DNA of 58,669 bases from Actinomycetota bacterium (GTDB taxonomy: Bacteria > Actinomycetota > Aquicultoria > Aquicultorales > Aquicultoraceae). The translations under genes and the position numbers were made by a program. The notes beneath the pieces are model-generated. The model made no database searches, was not told the origin of the DNA, and saw nothing but the letters and a program-made list of their open reading frames with translations. Shown piece by piece: positions 27,103 through 36,073 of this stretch (positions are counted from its first letter, which is position 1; each line of letters opens with the position of its first letter). Location of the stretch: contig JAGXSZ010000016.1 of assembly GCA_018333515.1 (NCBI GenBank), forward strand, positions 1 through 58,669. The letters run 5' to 3'.

Positions 27103-27395
27103 GCCTATATGGTAGGGCAAGCATACCTTAATAGTCAAGGTAATAACTGGTAAACGTGTGCCTACGCTTTTTCAGCGTTTCTGGCACTCTGCAGACGGCT
27201 GAGCTGGTGCTTTAGATTTTAGGTAGGGTAAAAATGCCTATTTACTGTCGAAGATCGGTTAAAGTCTCTGAGCGCGCACTTGCCCAAAACTCACTAAATG
27301 ATTTCTCAACATCATCCACATTATCAATTTGGCAAGGCTTGAGGCTATTCCAATGAAAATATCGCGTCACATCAATTCTTTGCTTTTGTATATTG

Positions 27396-30300
27396 TTACA
27401 AACGCCCTCCGGAAATATCAAAGAACCGTTCAAAGAAGCGTGTCAATTTGCCCAAAACGCTCTCGCGCTTTTTGGAACGCTCTCCTCCGGGAGAAAAGCG
27501 TGACACCGGCGGCAAAGCTTTCGCTAAAGCGGTTCCTGTGGTTTCAACACTGCCGTTACGAAACGCGTTTCGCACAAATTTATAGGTTTCGTCGTGGTCA
27601 AGGTTTTCGTGCTTAATAATCTCTTCCAGTTCTTCAATCTTTTTCTTCTCCACATACTTCTGCCAGTCTTCATCCACGACCGAATGGATATCAAGCGAAG
27701 CGATAAACTGGTTGATAAGGTCTTTTTTGTTGCGCAGTTCAACGCTTGAGTCGATTGCCTTGTTAATGTCAACAAGCAGTTCGCGGTTCTTGATGTGGTC
27801 CTCGTGGTACTTTTTAACAAGCGCTAAAATATAATCAATATTGATCTCAATTTGTTTAATGAGCTCCATTTCAAACACGATATCATCGATGATATTTTCC
27901 TTTTCGCCTTCACCTGCCTTGCGAAATTCATTATAGAGGTCGATGTAGGCGCTGTGATAATCCTGAATGTCCCGCTCGGTTAAAATTTCATTACCGGCAA
28001 ATTCATCAAATGCAACCAGGATATTTCTCACCCGCAAAATCGCGCTATAGAGCCTGATGAAATCCTTTTGATTTTGTTCCCCAATAATCCGCTCGCCAAC
28101 TGGAAATTTATCCAACAGCTCTTGAACCAGACTGGCATAGCCGCGAACTTCTTTGTCGCCGTCTTTGTAGCCGTTGTAATACTCGTCATACGATTTTAAA
28201 AGCACAATCCCGCTGGCTTCTTTATCGCCAAAGAGGGCAATGGATTCATTGGTCGCTTTTTCCAGATTACGGAAGCAAACAATGTTTCCGAATGTCTTGA
28301 CGGTGTTTAAGATACGATTGGTGCGAGAATATGCCTGCAACAAACCATGTAAACGCAGATTTTTGTCCACCCACAAGGTATTGAGCGTCGTCGCGTCAAA
28401 GCCCGTCAGAAACATATTGACTACCAGCAGAATATCAACCTCACGGTTTTTCACCCGTTCGCTGACATCTTTATAGTAATTCTGAAATTTATCGGAAGAG
28501 GTGTCATACGAAGTCCCAAACATGGCGTTGTAGTCTTTGATGGCATTTTCGAGAAAATCCCTTGAACTTTTGTCCAACCCGCTGGTATCTTCGGAGTTTT
28601 CGTCTATGACGCCGTCGATTTCTTCATCGTTTACGCCAAAGCTGTAAATAAGCGCTATTTTGAGTTTTTTATCGCTTGGCACGTCTGCTAACTGTTTTGT
28701 GAATTCAGTATAGTATTTTTTTGCCACATCGATGGACGAAACGGCGAAAATAGAGTTAAAGCCCGATAATCGGATTTTCTCCATAATCCTTTCAACTTTG
28801 GATCTATCTTTTGCCGTCACAATCTCCTCAATATTTGTAGTAACACTATGGGTAAAAGATCTGTAATTCCGTTTCGTCTTCTGATTAAAGTGTTCCATGA
28901 TATACCGCACGATATTTTCTAATCGCTTCGGCGCCGCAAGCACTGCTTCCCGGTCGATGTCGCGCACTTTCTTGTCTTCGATGTCCTCGGCTTCGCGCAC
29001 GGTGGAAACATAATCCACTTTGAAAGGTAAAACATTCTTGTCGGCAATGGCGTCCACGATGGTGTATGTGTGCAATTTATCGCCAAAAGCCTGCTCGGTG
29101 GTCTTAAAATCAGGACGGCCTCCTGAAGGGGCATTCACAGCAAAGATCGGTGTTCCGGTAAAGCCGAAAAGATGGTAGTTTTTAAACGCTTTGGTAATGG
29201 CGGTGTGCATATCGCCGAATTGCGAGCGGTGGCATTCATCAAATATAAGCACGATATGGCCGTCAAAAATCGTATGTCCTTTATTCCGTCCGATGAACCG
29301 GTCGAGTTTTTGAATTGTTGTGATAATAATGCGCGCGTTGGGGTCTTCGAGCTGACGTTTTAATATCGCCGTACTTGTATTGCTGTTGGCCGCGCCTTTT
29401 GCAAACTTGTCGTATTCGCGCATGGTCTGGTAATCAAGGTCTTTACGGTCAACGACAAAAAGCACTTTATCAACATAGGGCAATTTACTTGCCAGTTGGG
29501 CGGTTTTGAAACTGGTCAGGGTCTTGCCCGAACCGGTTGTGTGCCAGATGTAACCGCCGGCCCCCACGGAGCCGAGTTTTTTGTAGTTGGTGCTGATTTC
29601 GATTTTATTCAGAATTTTCTCGGTTGCCACTATCTGATAAGGCCGCATCGCCAAAAGCTGTTTCTCAGTGGTAAACACGCAGTAGCGTGTGAGAATATTT
29701 AAAAGCGCGTGTTTGGCGAGAAAGGTTTTGGTAAAATCCACAAGGTCTGTAATGGGTCTATTGGTCGCGTCCGCCCACCAGCTCGTGAACTCAAAGCTGT
29801 TGCTGGAACGTTTGCCTTTCTTGACGGCACCTTCACTTGATTCTTTGATATGTTCCGAGCGCGTGGTGTTGCTGTAGTATTTGGTGTGTGTACCGTTGGA
29901 AACCACAAATAACTGCACATACTCGAAGAGTCCCGATCCGGCCCAAAAACTCTCGCGCTGGTAGCGGTTAATCTGATTAAACGCTTCCTGGATCGCTACC
30001 CCACGCCGTTTCAGCTCAATATGCACGAGCGGCAGGCCATTGACTAGAAGCGCTACATCGTAACGGTTCGCTCTTTGTCCTTCTTCGGTGGAGTATTGGT
30101 TGATAACCTGCAAGTTGTTTTCGTGTATCTTGTCTTTGCGGAGCAGATAGATATTTTTTACTGTTCCGTCATCCCGTTTTAGATTTTTGATGTAGTCTTC
30201 CTGAATGGTGGTCGTCTTCTCGGCAATACTCTGGTTGGGATTTGCAATCTCTCCGGTAAAAAACGACGCCCATTCTGCATCGGAAAAAGTGAAGCCGTTC

Positions 30301-30518
30301 AGCTTCTCCAGTTGTTTGCGCAAATTGAGAACCAAATCGGCTTCGGAAGTGATGGACAGATGCTCATACGCCTGTGACTCTAACTGCTCAATAAAAGCGC
30401 GCTCCAGTTCCGCCTCACTCTGATACGCTTTGGCGGTACGGTATTCGGCAGCGTATTCGGCCACCACCGTGCTTTGAGGATTTTCCGCTACAAGATTGTA
30501 TCTTTTATTGTTTGGCAT
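27396..30518 (-). CDS. hsdR: Type I restriction enzyme, R subunit
   Basis: ATP-dependent motor and nuclease subunit of a type I restriction enzyme, about 1040 residues. The start ATG at 30518 (MPNNKRYNLV) is chosen over upstream in-frame codons because it matches family starts and overlaps hsdS by only 14 bases. The nuclease motif is RYDVALLVNG with D154, then E168-x-K170 in HIELK and Q182-x3-Y186. Helicase motifs are TGSGKT near 328-333 and DECH at 427-430. The C-terminal helical region ends in a proline-rich segment (LPPVSRFSPGGE), as in related proteins. It acts with HsdM and HsdS to translocate and cut unmodified DNA. Confidence 0.95.
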   Translation of the reverse strand: MPNNKRYNLVAENPQSTVVAEYAAEYRTAKAYQSEAELERAFIEQLESQAYEHLSITSEADLVLNLRKQLEKLNGFTFSDAEWASFFTGEIANPNQSIAEKTTTIQEDYIKNLKRDDGTVKNIYLLRKDKIHENNLQVINQYSTEEGQRANRYDVALLVNGLPLVHIELKRRGVAIQEAFNQINRYQRESFWAGSGLFEYVQLFVVSNGTHTKYYSNTTRSEHIKESSEGAVKKGKRSSNSFEFTSWWADATNRPITDLVDFTKTFLAKHALLNILTRYCVFTTEKQLLAMRPYQIVATEKILNKIEISTNYKKLGSVGAGGYIWHTTGSGKTLTSFKTAQLASKLPYVDKVLFVVDRKDLDYQTMREYDKFAKGAANSNTSTAILKRQLEDPNARIIITTIQKLDRFIGRNKGHTIFDGHIVLIFDECHRSQFGDMHTAITKAFKNYHLFGFTGTPIFAVNAPSGGRPDFKTTEQAFGDKLHTYTIVDAIADKNVLPFKVDYVSTVREAEDIEDKKVRDIDREAVLAAPKRLENIVRYIMEHFNQKTKRNYRSFTHSVTTNIEEIVTAKDRSKVERIMEKIRLSGFNSIFAVSSIDVAKKYYTEFTKQLADVPSDKKLKIALIYSFGVNDEEIDGVIDENSEDTSGLDKSSRDFLENAIKDYNAMFGTSYDTSSDKFQNYYKDVSERVKNREVDILLVVNMFLTGFDATTLNTLWVDKNLRLHGLLQAYSRTNRILNTVKTFGNIVCFRNLEKATNESIALFGDKEASGIVLLKSYDEYYNGYKDGDKEVRGYASLVQELLDKFPVGERIIGEQNQKDFIRLYSAILRVRNILVAFDEFAGNEILTERDIQDYHSAYIDLYNEFRKAGEGEKENIIDDIVFEMELIKQIEINIDYILALVKKYHEDHIKNRELLVDINKAIDSSVELRNKKDLINQFIASLDIHSVVDEDWQKYVEKKKIEELEEIIKHENLDHDETYKFVRNAFRNGSVETTGTALAKALPPVSRFSPGGERSKKRESVLGKLTRFFERFFDISGGRL

Positions 30519-31686
30519 GTTCTTTTTCCAACGGTTTAAATGTGAGCAGCTTGTCCCGGTAATATTCGTATTGTTTGCGCCGTGCATTGAGTTCTGCCGG
30601 TAAGCCGGCTGATATATCATTAACCAGCGCATCGAATTTGTCGAGAATTGAAACGATTCGTTCTTGTTCAACGAGCGGTGGAACGGGGATATTGTATTTT
30701 AAGATAGCATCTTTATCCCCACGTGGCATTTTCGCTCCTTTTGCAAATTGCATATCGTAGTCAAAAAATTTATCAGAAGACAATAAAAAATATAGGAACC
30801 TCGGAATAAATCCTTCTTTATCTTCATCATTAATTCGAATAACAATAACATCCCCGTTTGTGCCTCCGTTGTTAGTAGACAACCATATTTTTTTAAGATA
30901 TGGTCGAATATTTCCAATAAGAACATCATTGATTTTATACTCAATTAAATTACCTGAAGTCGGTACATAGTTTGACTCAATTTTGCCTTGTTTGTTTTGT
31001 AATAAATTATCAACACCAACGTAGTTTGTATTATCAACACTATCAAATGATATTCGATTTTTTGGATAATGAACAACCTCCCCCAACGTCTTCCGCTCTA
31101 CACCCTCCCCAAACGTCAACAACTCATCCCGATAATATTCATATTGCTTCTTTCTTGCTTCTAGCTCTGCTTCTAGCTCTGCTTCTAGCTCTGTAAAGGT
31201 ATCCAGAATTTTCACAATCTCTTCTTGGGTTGCAAGGGGTATGATGGGAATTTTGATTTTCTCCATTGCATTACTCATGATTTTTGGGTTTCCCATTCCG
31301 GCGCTAACGTATTTTTTAGAAACTGTCGCTAAGATATATAAGAGGAACTTCGTATTTACACCGTCAACTTTAACTTTCAAAAGACCGCAAACATTTGTAA
31401 TGCTAAATTTACCCTTGCGGTAGAAAATTGAACCGGCGTTTGCTCCGTCAGTTGTCCATGTCAGGTATTCTCCGTCATAGTCGTAAGTATTGATGCGTCC
31501 AAAAACACCATCGTCGACTGTTTGAGATGAATACACCGGATACTCGCCAACATTATTTCTGAGGTAATCTTTTGACATGACTCTGCCACGATTGATTTGG
31601 CAGATTTCACCAATACTCTTTAACCCCACCCCTTCTGGGCAGAGCTCGGCGATCAGTTTTTCGACCTTATTCAATGATCTATTCAT
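30505..31686 (-). CDS. hsdS: Type I restriction enzyme specificity subunit
   Basis: Determines the bipartite DNA target of the type I enzyme; 393 residues. Two target-recognition domains (about 18-150 and 195-340) are each followed by a conserved helical spacer: ARKKQYEYYRDELLTF in the middle and ARRKQYEYYRDKLLTF at the end. The central spacer contains a three-copy ELEA repeat encoded by perfect 12-bp repeats. In known systems such as EcoR124, changes in central repeat number alter the distance between half-sites. The gene overlaps rhuM by four bases (ATGA) and hsdR by 14. Confidence 0.93.
   Translation of the reverse strand: MNRSLNKVEKLIAELCPEGVGLKSIGEICQINRGRVMSKDYLRNNVGEYPVYSSQTVDDGVFGRINTYDYDGEYLTWTTDGANAGSIFYRKGKFSITNVCGLLKVKVDGVNTKFLLYILATVSKKYVSAGMGNPKIMSNAMEKIKIPIIPLATQEEIVKILDTFTELEAELEAELEARKKQYEYYRDELLTFGEGVERKTLGEVVHYPKNRISFDSVDNTNYVGVDNLLQNKQGKIESNYVPTSGNLIEYKINDVLIGNIRPYLKKIWLSTNNGGTNGDVIVIRINDEDKEGFIPRFLYFLLSSDKFFDYDMQFAKGAKMPRGDKDAILKYNIPVPPLVEQERIVSILDKFDALVNDISAGLPAELNARRKQYEYYRDKLLTFKPLEKEHAKQ
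31157..31192 (-). repeat. Three 12-bp tandem repeats in hsdS
   Basis: Three perfect copies of GCTTCTAGCTCT (plus strand), coding for three ELEA units in the central spacer of HsdS. The repeat length is a multiple of three, so copy-number change would lengthen or shorten the spacer without a frameshift. Confidence 0.95.
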
Positions 31687-32786
31687 GATGATCTTCCTGA
31701 TTCAGGATCTTGTTTAGTTGACTTTTTTCCGCTCTCCAGTCTTTTTTCCATTTCATGAAAATCATCCGACGAGATAAACCGGTCAAAGTCGCTTTCAAAA
31801 ACACCATCCTGCGTGATGCGGTATTTTTCGAATTCACTTTCTGCGAACTCTTTGGCTAGTTCATGGGATATTTTCCCGCTGTCGCGAAGCACTTCACGAT
31901 CGGTCATGACGATAAATCTGTCCAGACGCTCTTCCCAGTCACTCATCGTCATAGGGATTTTTCGCACTGCCATATCTTCAGCAATATCCAGATATGCCGA
32001 AACGATGCGCTCCAGACCTGCAAGCTCAATTTTTTTGAGATAATTCTTCGCGATTGACACATCAAATTTTTGTATTTTCCCTTCTGGAGCGTCTTTCCAA
32101 GTAGTTAATCCCATGTGTTCCTTATCAGCACTTGCCCGTGCTGCAATCACCTCGGCCGCCGTCTGCCCATGAATCGCCCAATGCAGTTTATTTTGCACAG
32201 TAGCAAAAAAACGTTTCGTGGATTCGGCTGTATAATCATAATCAATCGCCGTAGCATAAATATCTGTAATTTTTTGATAAAATTTTCTTTCCGAAAGCCG
32301 AATCTCGCGGATACGGGTTAATAATTCCTCAAAAAATTGCTTGGATAAAATACTCCCGCCTTGTTTCAGGCGATCATCATCCATCGCGAAGCCCTTGATG
32401 GTGTAGTCTTTAACAATTTCCCTCGCCCACTTACGAAACTGGACCGCCCGCTCGTTTTCTATTTTAAAACCGACAGAGATAATCGCTTGAAGATTGTAAT
32501 GCACGGTATCGTAGTTCTTACCATCAGAGGCAGTTATTAAGTATCGCTTAATAACTGAATTATTCAACTCGCTGTCATTAAAAAGTTTTTTAATATGCTG
32601 ATTTATAGCGGAAACGCTCACCCCGTACAATTCCGCCATCATTTTCTGCGTCATCCAGATATTTTCATTCTCGTACCGCAGTTCAATACTTTGCCGACTA
32701 TCACCTACTGCCGAGATATATGTGAGGTATTCAGCCGCAGAAGAACGGGCAAGCTGTTTCTTTGAAGGTTTCTTTACATCTTTCAT
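31683..32786 (-). CDS. rhuM: RhuM-family protein
   Basis: A 367-residue protein of the RhuM (virulence-associated) family, commonly found inside type I restriction loci; its molecular role is not established. The N-terminal part carries a helix-turn-helix-like segment (MTQKMMAELYGVSVSAINQH, about 45-64) followed by LFNDSELNNSVIKRYLITAS and YNLQAIISVGFKIENERAVQ, which are family landmarks. The C-terminal half is helical. It is coupled at both ends: its ATG overlaps the hsdM stop (TAATG) and its stop overlaps the hsdS start. Confidence 0.88.
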   Translation of the reverse strand: MKDVKKPSKKQLARSSAAEYLTYISAVGDSRQSIELRYENENIWMTQKMMAELYGVSVSAINQHIKKLFNDSELNNSVIKRYLITASDGKNYDTVHYNLQAIISVGFKIENERAVQFRKWAREIVKDYTIKGFAMDDDRLKQGGSILSKQFFEELLTRIREIRLSERKFYQKITDIYATAIDYDYTAESTKRFFATVQNKLHWAIHGQTAAEVIAARASADKEHMGLTTWKDAPEGKIQKFDVSIAKNYLKKIELAGLERIVSAYLDIAEDMAVRKIPMTMSDWEERLDRFIVMTDREVLRDSGKISHELAKEFAESEFEKYRITQDGVFESDFDRFISSDDFHEMEKRLESGKKSTKQDPESGRSS

Positions 32787-34369
32787 TATCGGCTTCCCTC
32801 CAGGTCCGCCACTATCTCATCAATTGCTTTGCGGAGTTCATTCTGCCGGGCAACGATGCCGGAAATTTCGGCATTTAGTTTTTTGATATCAATCACCTCG
32901 CGGGTGTCTTTTTGCGCCACATAAGTGGATACCGCGATGTTATATTCGTTTTCTTCAATGGTTTTGTTATCCGCCAGCTTTGCAAAATGTTCTATGTCGG
33001 CGCGCTCAATAAACGCGTTTAATATCTTTTCGCGGTTTTCATCGCTCAGTTTGTTTTTATTTCCTCCGCGCACAAATTCGGCTGACGCGTCAATGAACAG
33101 CGTTTTATTGTCCTTCTTGCTCTTTTTGAGAACGATGATGCAGGTGGCGATGGTCGTGCCAAAGAAAAGATCGGGCGGAAGCTGGATGACGGTATCGATG
33201 TAGTTATTATCTACCAGATATTTGCGAATCTTCTGCTCCGCGCCGCCGCGATAGAGCACTCCGGGAAATTCAACGATTGCCGCCGTGCCGCTGGTGGAAA
33301 GCCAGGAGAGCATGTGCATGGTAAAAGCAAGGTCGGCCTTGCTCTTTGGCGCCAATACTCCCGCCGGTGAAAAACGCGGGTCATTTATGAGAAGCGTATT
33401 GTTATCACCATCCCATTTGATGGAATAGGGCGGATTGGAGACTATCGCCTCAAAGGGCTCGTCATCCCAATGCTTCGGGTCGGTAAGCGTATCGCCGTGT
33501 GCAATATCAAAGTGATTATAGTTGATATCATGCAAAAACATATTGATGCGACACAGGTTGTAGGTGGTCAGGTTGCTCTCCTGCCCAAAGAATCCTATTC
33601 GCACGTTTTCCTTGCCGAGAATCTTGGCAAACTTCAAAAGTAGCGAACCGGAACCGCAAGCCGGGTCATAGACCTTGTTGACTTCCTTTTTACCGACGGT
33701 CGCGATACAGGCCAGCAGTTCACTTACTTCCTGCGGGGTAAAAAATTCTCCTCCGGACTTGCCCGCGTTGGAAGCGTACATGGTCATCAAAAACTCATAG
33801 GCGTCGCCAAAAGCGTCGATCGTATTGTCATAGTAATTGCCCAGCCGCAGATCTCCAATTGCTTCTAAAAGTTTCACCAGTTGTTGGTTTCTTTTTTCTA
33901 CCGTATTGCCGAGTTTGCTGGAGTTGACGTCAAGGTCATCAAACAAGCCTTTGAGATCGTCTTCACTGTCAGAACCTTTGGCCGAATTTTCAATGTTGCG
34001 AAACACTGCGGCCAGCGTTTCGTTAAGGTTGGCGTCGTGGCGCGCCTTGGCGCGGACATTAACAAAAAGCTCGCTAGGTAAAATATAGAACCCTTTTTCC
34101 TTTACCGTATCGGTACGACCAAACTCCGCTTTCTCATCCGTAAGGTTGGCGTAATCAAAGTCTTTATTACCGCTACGACGTTCGTCTTCATTGATGTAGC
34201 TGGTGAGATTTTCGCTAATGAAGCGGTAAAAAAGCATTCCCAAGACATATTGTTTGAAATCCCACCCGTCGACGCTGCCGCGCAAATCATTGGCAATCTG
34301 CCAGATAGCGCGATGCAGTTCTGTGCGTTCCTGCTCTTTTGTCGCGTTGTTATTTGTGTTATTATTCAT
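32786..34369 (-). CDS. hsdM: Type I restriction-modification methyltransferase subunit
   Basis: N6-adenine DNA methyltransferase subunit, 527 residues. The SAM-binding motif is DPACGSGSLLLKF at about 235-247 and the catalytic motif is NPPY at 312-315. The N-terminal helical domain (IWQIANDLRGSVDGWDFKQY) is typical of HsdM. The start ATG at 34369 follows AAGGATT. It is the first gene of the hsdM-rhuM-hsdS-hsdR operon, which reads away from the integrase end of the island. Confidence 0.95.
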   Translation of the reverse strand: MNNNTNNNATKEQERTELHRAIWQIANDLRGSVDGWDFKQYVLGMLFYRFISENLTSYINEDERRSGNKDFDYANLTDEKAEFGRTDTVKEKGFYILPSELFVNVRAKARHDANLNETLAAVFRNIENSAKGSDSEDDLKGLFDDLDVNSSKLGNTVEKRNQQLVKLLEAIGDLRLGNYYDNTIDAFGDAYEFLMTMYASNAGKSGGEFFTPQEVSELLACIATVGKKEVNKVYDPACGSGSLLLKFAKILGKENVRIGFFGQESNLTTYNLCRINMFLHDINYNHFDIAHGDTLTDPKHWDDEPFEAIVSNPPYSIKWDGDNNTLLINDPRFSPAGVLAPKSKADLAFTMHMLSWLSTSGTAAIVEFPGVLYRGGAEQKIRKYLVDNNYIDTVIQLPPDLFFGTTIATCIIVLKKSKKDNKTLFIDASAEFVRGGNKNKLSDENREKILNAFIERADIEHFAKLADNKTIEENEYNIAVSTYVAQKDTREVIDIKKLNAEISGIVARQNELRKAIDEIVADLEGSR

Positions 34370-34573
34370 AAATTGAATCCTTATAAAGATTAGAGCTTAT
34401 TTAATAAGTATAAATACGAATACATTTGCTGCTCCCCATAATTGTTTTTGTTTTTCAGTCATAATTTTATTGGGTTGTTAATAAACTCATTTTAAAAACA
34501 GATAAGTATTTACTCAAGGATAACATTGCTTACTTCTTAATGCATTGGCATATATACAATCAGTCTCATTATC

Positions 34574-34873
34574 TTGAAGGATTCGAGTCACCGATATAGA
34601 AGATTAGCACAAAGGAACAAAGGGGTGATTACCATAAGTGATAGAAGTAGCTGTATGCGGGTACCAATAACCATGCCGCCAGATATGTTTGAGGGCTTAG
34701 AAGCGCTGAGCCTAAAGGCTAGAATAACCGGTGGGCGAAAATTGGCCAATACAGAACTGGTAAGATCGGCAGTTAATGTCTTGTTAAAGTCAAATATTGA
34801 TATAAGCGGTTGCAAAAACGAAGAAGAAGTTGAAGAGAGATTCTTGATGGCCATTCTATCTAGGCCTAGCTAA
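34574..34873 (+). CDS. Small ribbon-helix-helix-like protein
   Basis: A small basic protein, up to 99 residues. The stretch MRVPITMPPDMFEGLEALSL looks like the beta strand and first helix of a ribbon-helix-helix DNA-binding fold, followed by RKLANTELVRSAVNVLL as second helix. The true start is uncertain: ATG at 34574 has no ribosome-binding site, whereas a GTG near 34625 (GTGATTACC) lies just after AAAGGG. It is divergent from hsdM and upstream of the integrase remnant, so a regulatory role in the island is a reasonable guess. Confidence 0.5.
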   Translation: MKDSSHRYRRLAQRNKGVITISDRSSCMRVPITMPPDMFEGLEALSLKARITGGRKLANTELVRSAVNVLLKSNIDISGCKNEEEVEERFLMAILSRPS

Positions 34874-34981
34874 GCATCTTCAGCTATGACCCTTATTAGC
34901 TTAGCAGCCAAAACCTGCTTGCTTTCACTTTTGCTTGCTAATTCTTCAATAGCGGTTTCAAGAAGAGGGTGCAGTTTATAA

Positions 34982-35826
34982 TGCTTTTCTGTTGGCGGTA
35001 GCAATCCCGCCCGCTCAATCCCCCATTTTGGCAACTATAAGCTAACCAACATCACAACTGCAGCTATTAAGGAGTTTATATCAAAAGAGCACGAGGAAGG
35101 CCAGAAGCAAGAACATAAACTATCCCCACGCTCTATCCAGTATCACCTGGTCGTTTTAAAGGCAATACTGAAGACTGCCTGCATTGATGGATACTTAAAG
35201 CAAAACCCTGCTGAGTATGTTAAACCGCCAAGGCAAGAGAAGCAAGAAACCGAAGTATTAACCCCACAAGAAATTAAGCTCCTGTTTGATACGGCACAAG
35301 AGCCTTTAAAACGTTCTTTATGATAGCTGCACTAACTGGCCTGCGACGTGGTGAAATATTGGCCTTGCGCTGGTCTGATATCGACCTCGAAAAAAGGTTT
35401 ATCTATGTCCGCCAAAATATTGTTATGGGCGTGATTGATACTCCGAAATCTAATACCAGCAGGCGCGTAGTTGGCATATCTGATAAGCTTCATGCAGCGC
35501 TGCTGAACCTGCAATTAAGTGCGCCCGAAGGCTCTGAATTCATCTTTTTGATAAAGAAAGAAGGTAATCTCTACGATGCCCCCCACATCTCAAGGATACA
35601 GTTCCACAAAGCAATTAAGGCTGCAGGAATAACAAAGAAGATCAGATTTCACGACCTTCGCCATAGCTTCGCTACCCTACTGAAAAACCAGGGAGTCCAC
35701 CGAAACGATATTCAAGGCGTTGTGGGCCATTCTTCCGCGACCGTAACAGACATCTATATGCACCTAATGCCTGAGATTTATTCTAAGATTGCGAGCACTG
35801 CAGAAGACGCGATATTTAGCGAATAA
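34982..35826 (+). pseudogene. int: Tyrosine integrase, frameshifted and N-terminally truncated
   Basis: Site-specific recombinase of the island, located directly beside attR as expected. The core-binding region is readable in one frame up to the stop at 35321-35323 (YKLTNITTAAIKEFISKEHE through LTPQEIKLLFDTAQEPLKRS). The catalytic domain continues in another frame from 35320: TGLRRGEILALRWSD has the first arginine, HDLRHSFATLL the H-x-x-R, VVGHSSATVT the second histidine and DIYMHL the tyrosine. A single-base indel near 35300-35320 explains the shift. The N-terminal arm-binding domain is missing, with a stop at 34979. The enzyme should be inactive unless the frameshift is suppressed. Confidence 0.85.
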
Positions 35827-35842
35827 TTTTTTTTCTAGTTGT

Positions 35843-35864
35843 TGTTAGCAAATTGTTAGCAAAT
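35843..35864. promoter_or_regulatory. Putative integrase arm-type sites, right end
   Basis: Two adjacent direct copies of TGTTAGCAAA, matching the pair at 23262-23283 in sequence, spacing and orientation. They lie just after the integrase remnant and 56 bases from the att core. Confidence 0.5.
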
Positions 35865-35868
35865 AAGC

Positions 35869-35900
35869 GAAAACCACCAGATATTTGCCTGGTGGTTTTC
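35869..35900 (+). terminator. Intrinsic terminator after the integrase remnant
   Basis: GAAAACCACCAG pairs perfectly with CTGGTGGTTTTC across an eight-base loop, with a T-rich continuation. It can end transcripts from the plus strand and possibly also the tRNA-Arg transcript on the minus strand. Confidence 0.8.
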
Positions 35901-35919
35901 TTATATTCCCTGCTTATTT

Positions 35920-35964
35920 TGCACGCCCGATAGGATTCGAACCTATGACCCTCGGATTAGAAGT
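35920..35964 (-). repeat. attR: 45-bp repeat inside tRNA-Arg
   Basis: Right-hand copy of the island's direct repeat, identical to 23084-23128 and covering the 3' part of the tRNA from the discriminator to the anticodon arm. Confidence 0.93.
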
Positions 35965-35995
35965 CCGATGCTCTATCCAGCTGAGCTACGGGCGC
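35922..35995 (-). tRNA. tRNA-Arg(UCU), island integration site
   Basis: Intact cloverleaf. The anticodon loop CTTCTAA gives UCU, reading AGA/AGG arginine codons. Acceptor GCGCCCG pairs with CGGGCGT (first pair G-U) and the discriminator is G. The 3' part is supplied by the island and restores the gene interrupted by integration. CCA is not encoded. Confidence 0.96.
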
Positions 35996-36017
35996 ATACT
36001 TGAAATTAGAAACTACG

Positions 36018-36041
36018 AAAGGCCGCCAGGCTGAGGCCTTT
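36018..36041 (-). terminator. Hairpin between tRNA-Gly and tRNA-Arg
   Basis: AAAGGCC and GGCCTTT form a perfect 7-bp stem about 30 bases after the tRNA-Gly 3' end; a second palindromic stretch, AGCGCTCAAAGCGCT, lies next to it. A plausible transcript end, though the U-run is weak. Confidence 0.5.
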
Positions 36042-36073
36042 GGCCATCTTCAGCGCTCAAAGCGCTTTTCTTG

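Larger units (their letters stand above)
23084..35964. mobile_element. Genomic island integrated in tRNA-Arg(UCU)
   Basis: A 12.9-kb insertion bounded by a perfect 45-bp direct repeat: the 3' part of tRNA-Arg at 35920-35964, within the intact tRNA, and an isolated copy at 23084-23128. It carries a degenerate tyrosine integrase next to the tRNA, a type I restriction-modification operon, a coupled three-gene cassette with a HEPN protein, a decayed IS1634-like element and an RHH-like gene. Base composition is visibly more AT-rich than the flanks. It has no recognisable conjugation, replication or capsid genes. Because the integrase is broken, excision would need a helper. Confidence 0.9.

Noticed and set aside
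25130-27240. Terminal inverted repeats of the IS1634-like element
   Set aside because: Shared short words (such as GTGCCTAC) near the two ends are in direct rather than inverted orientation, so I could not define the IS ends.
27242-27433. A 63-codon frame overlapping the 3' end of hsdR
   Set aside because: It overlaps hsdR by 38 bases and shows no domain or good start. It could be a remnant of a downstream gene, but I cannot support it.
31157-31192. CRISPR-like short repeats
   Set aside because: Repeats are directly adjacent, 12 bp and coding within hsdS; no spacers. No CRISPR array was found anywhere in the window.
34870-35032. A short minus-strand frame (about 53 codons) between the RHH-like gene and the integrase remnant
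   Set aside because: It reads as plausible helical protein (LHPLLETAIEELASKSESKQ) but lacks a supported start and overlaps the truncated integrase; possibly a gene fragment.
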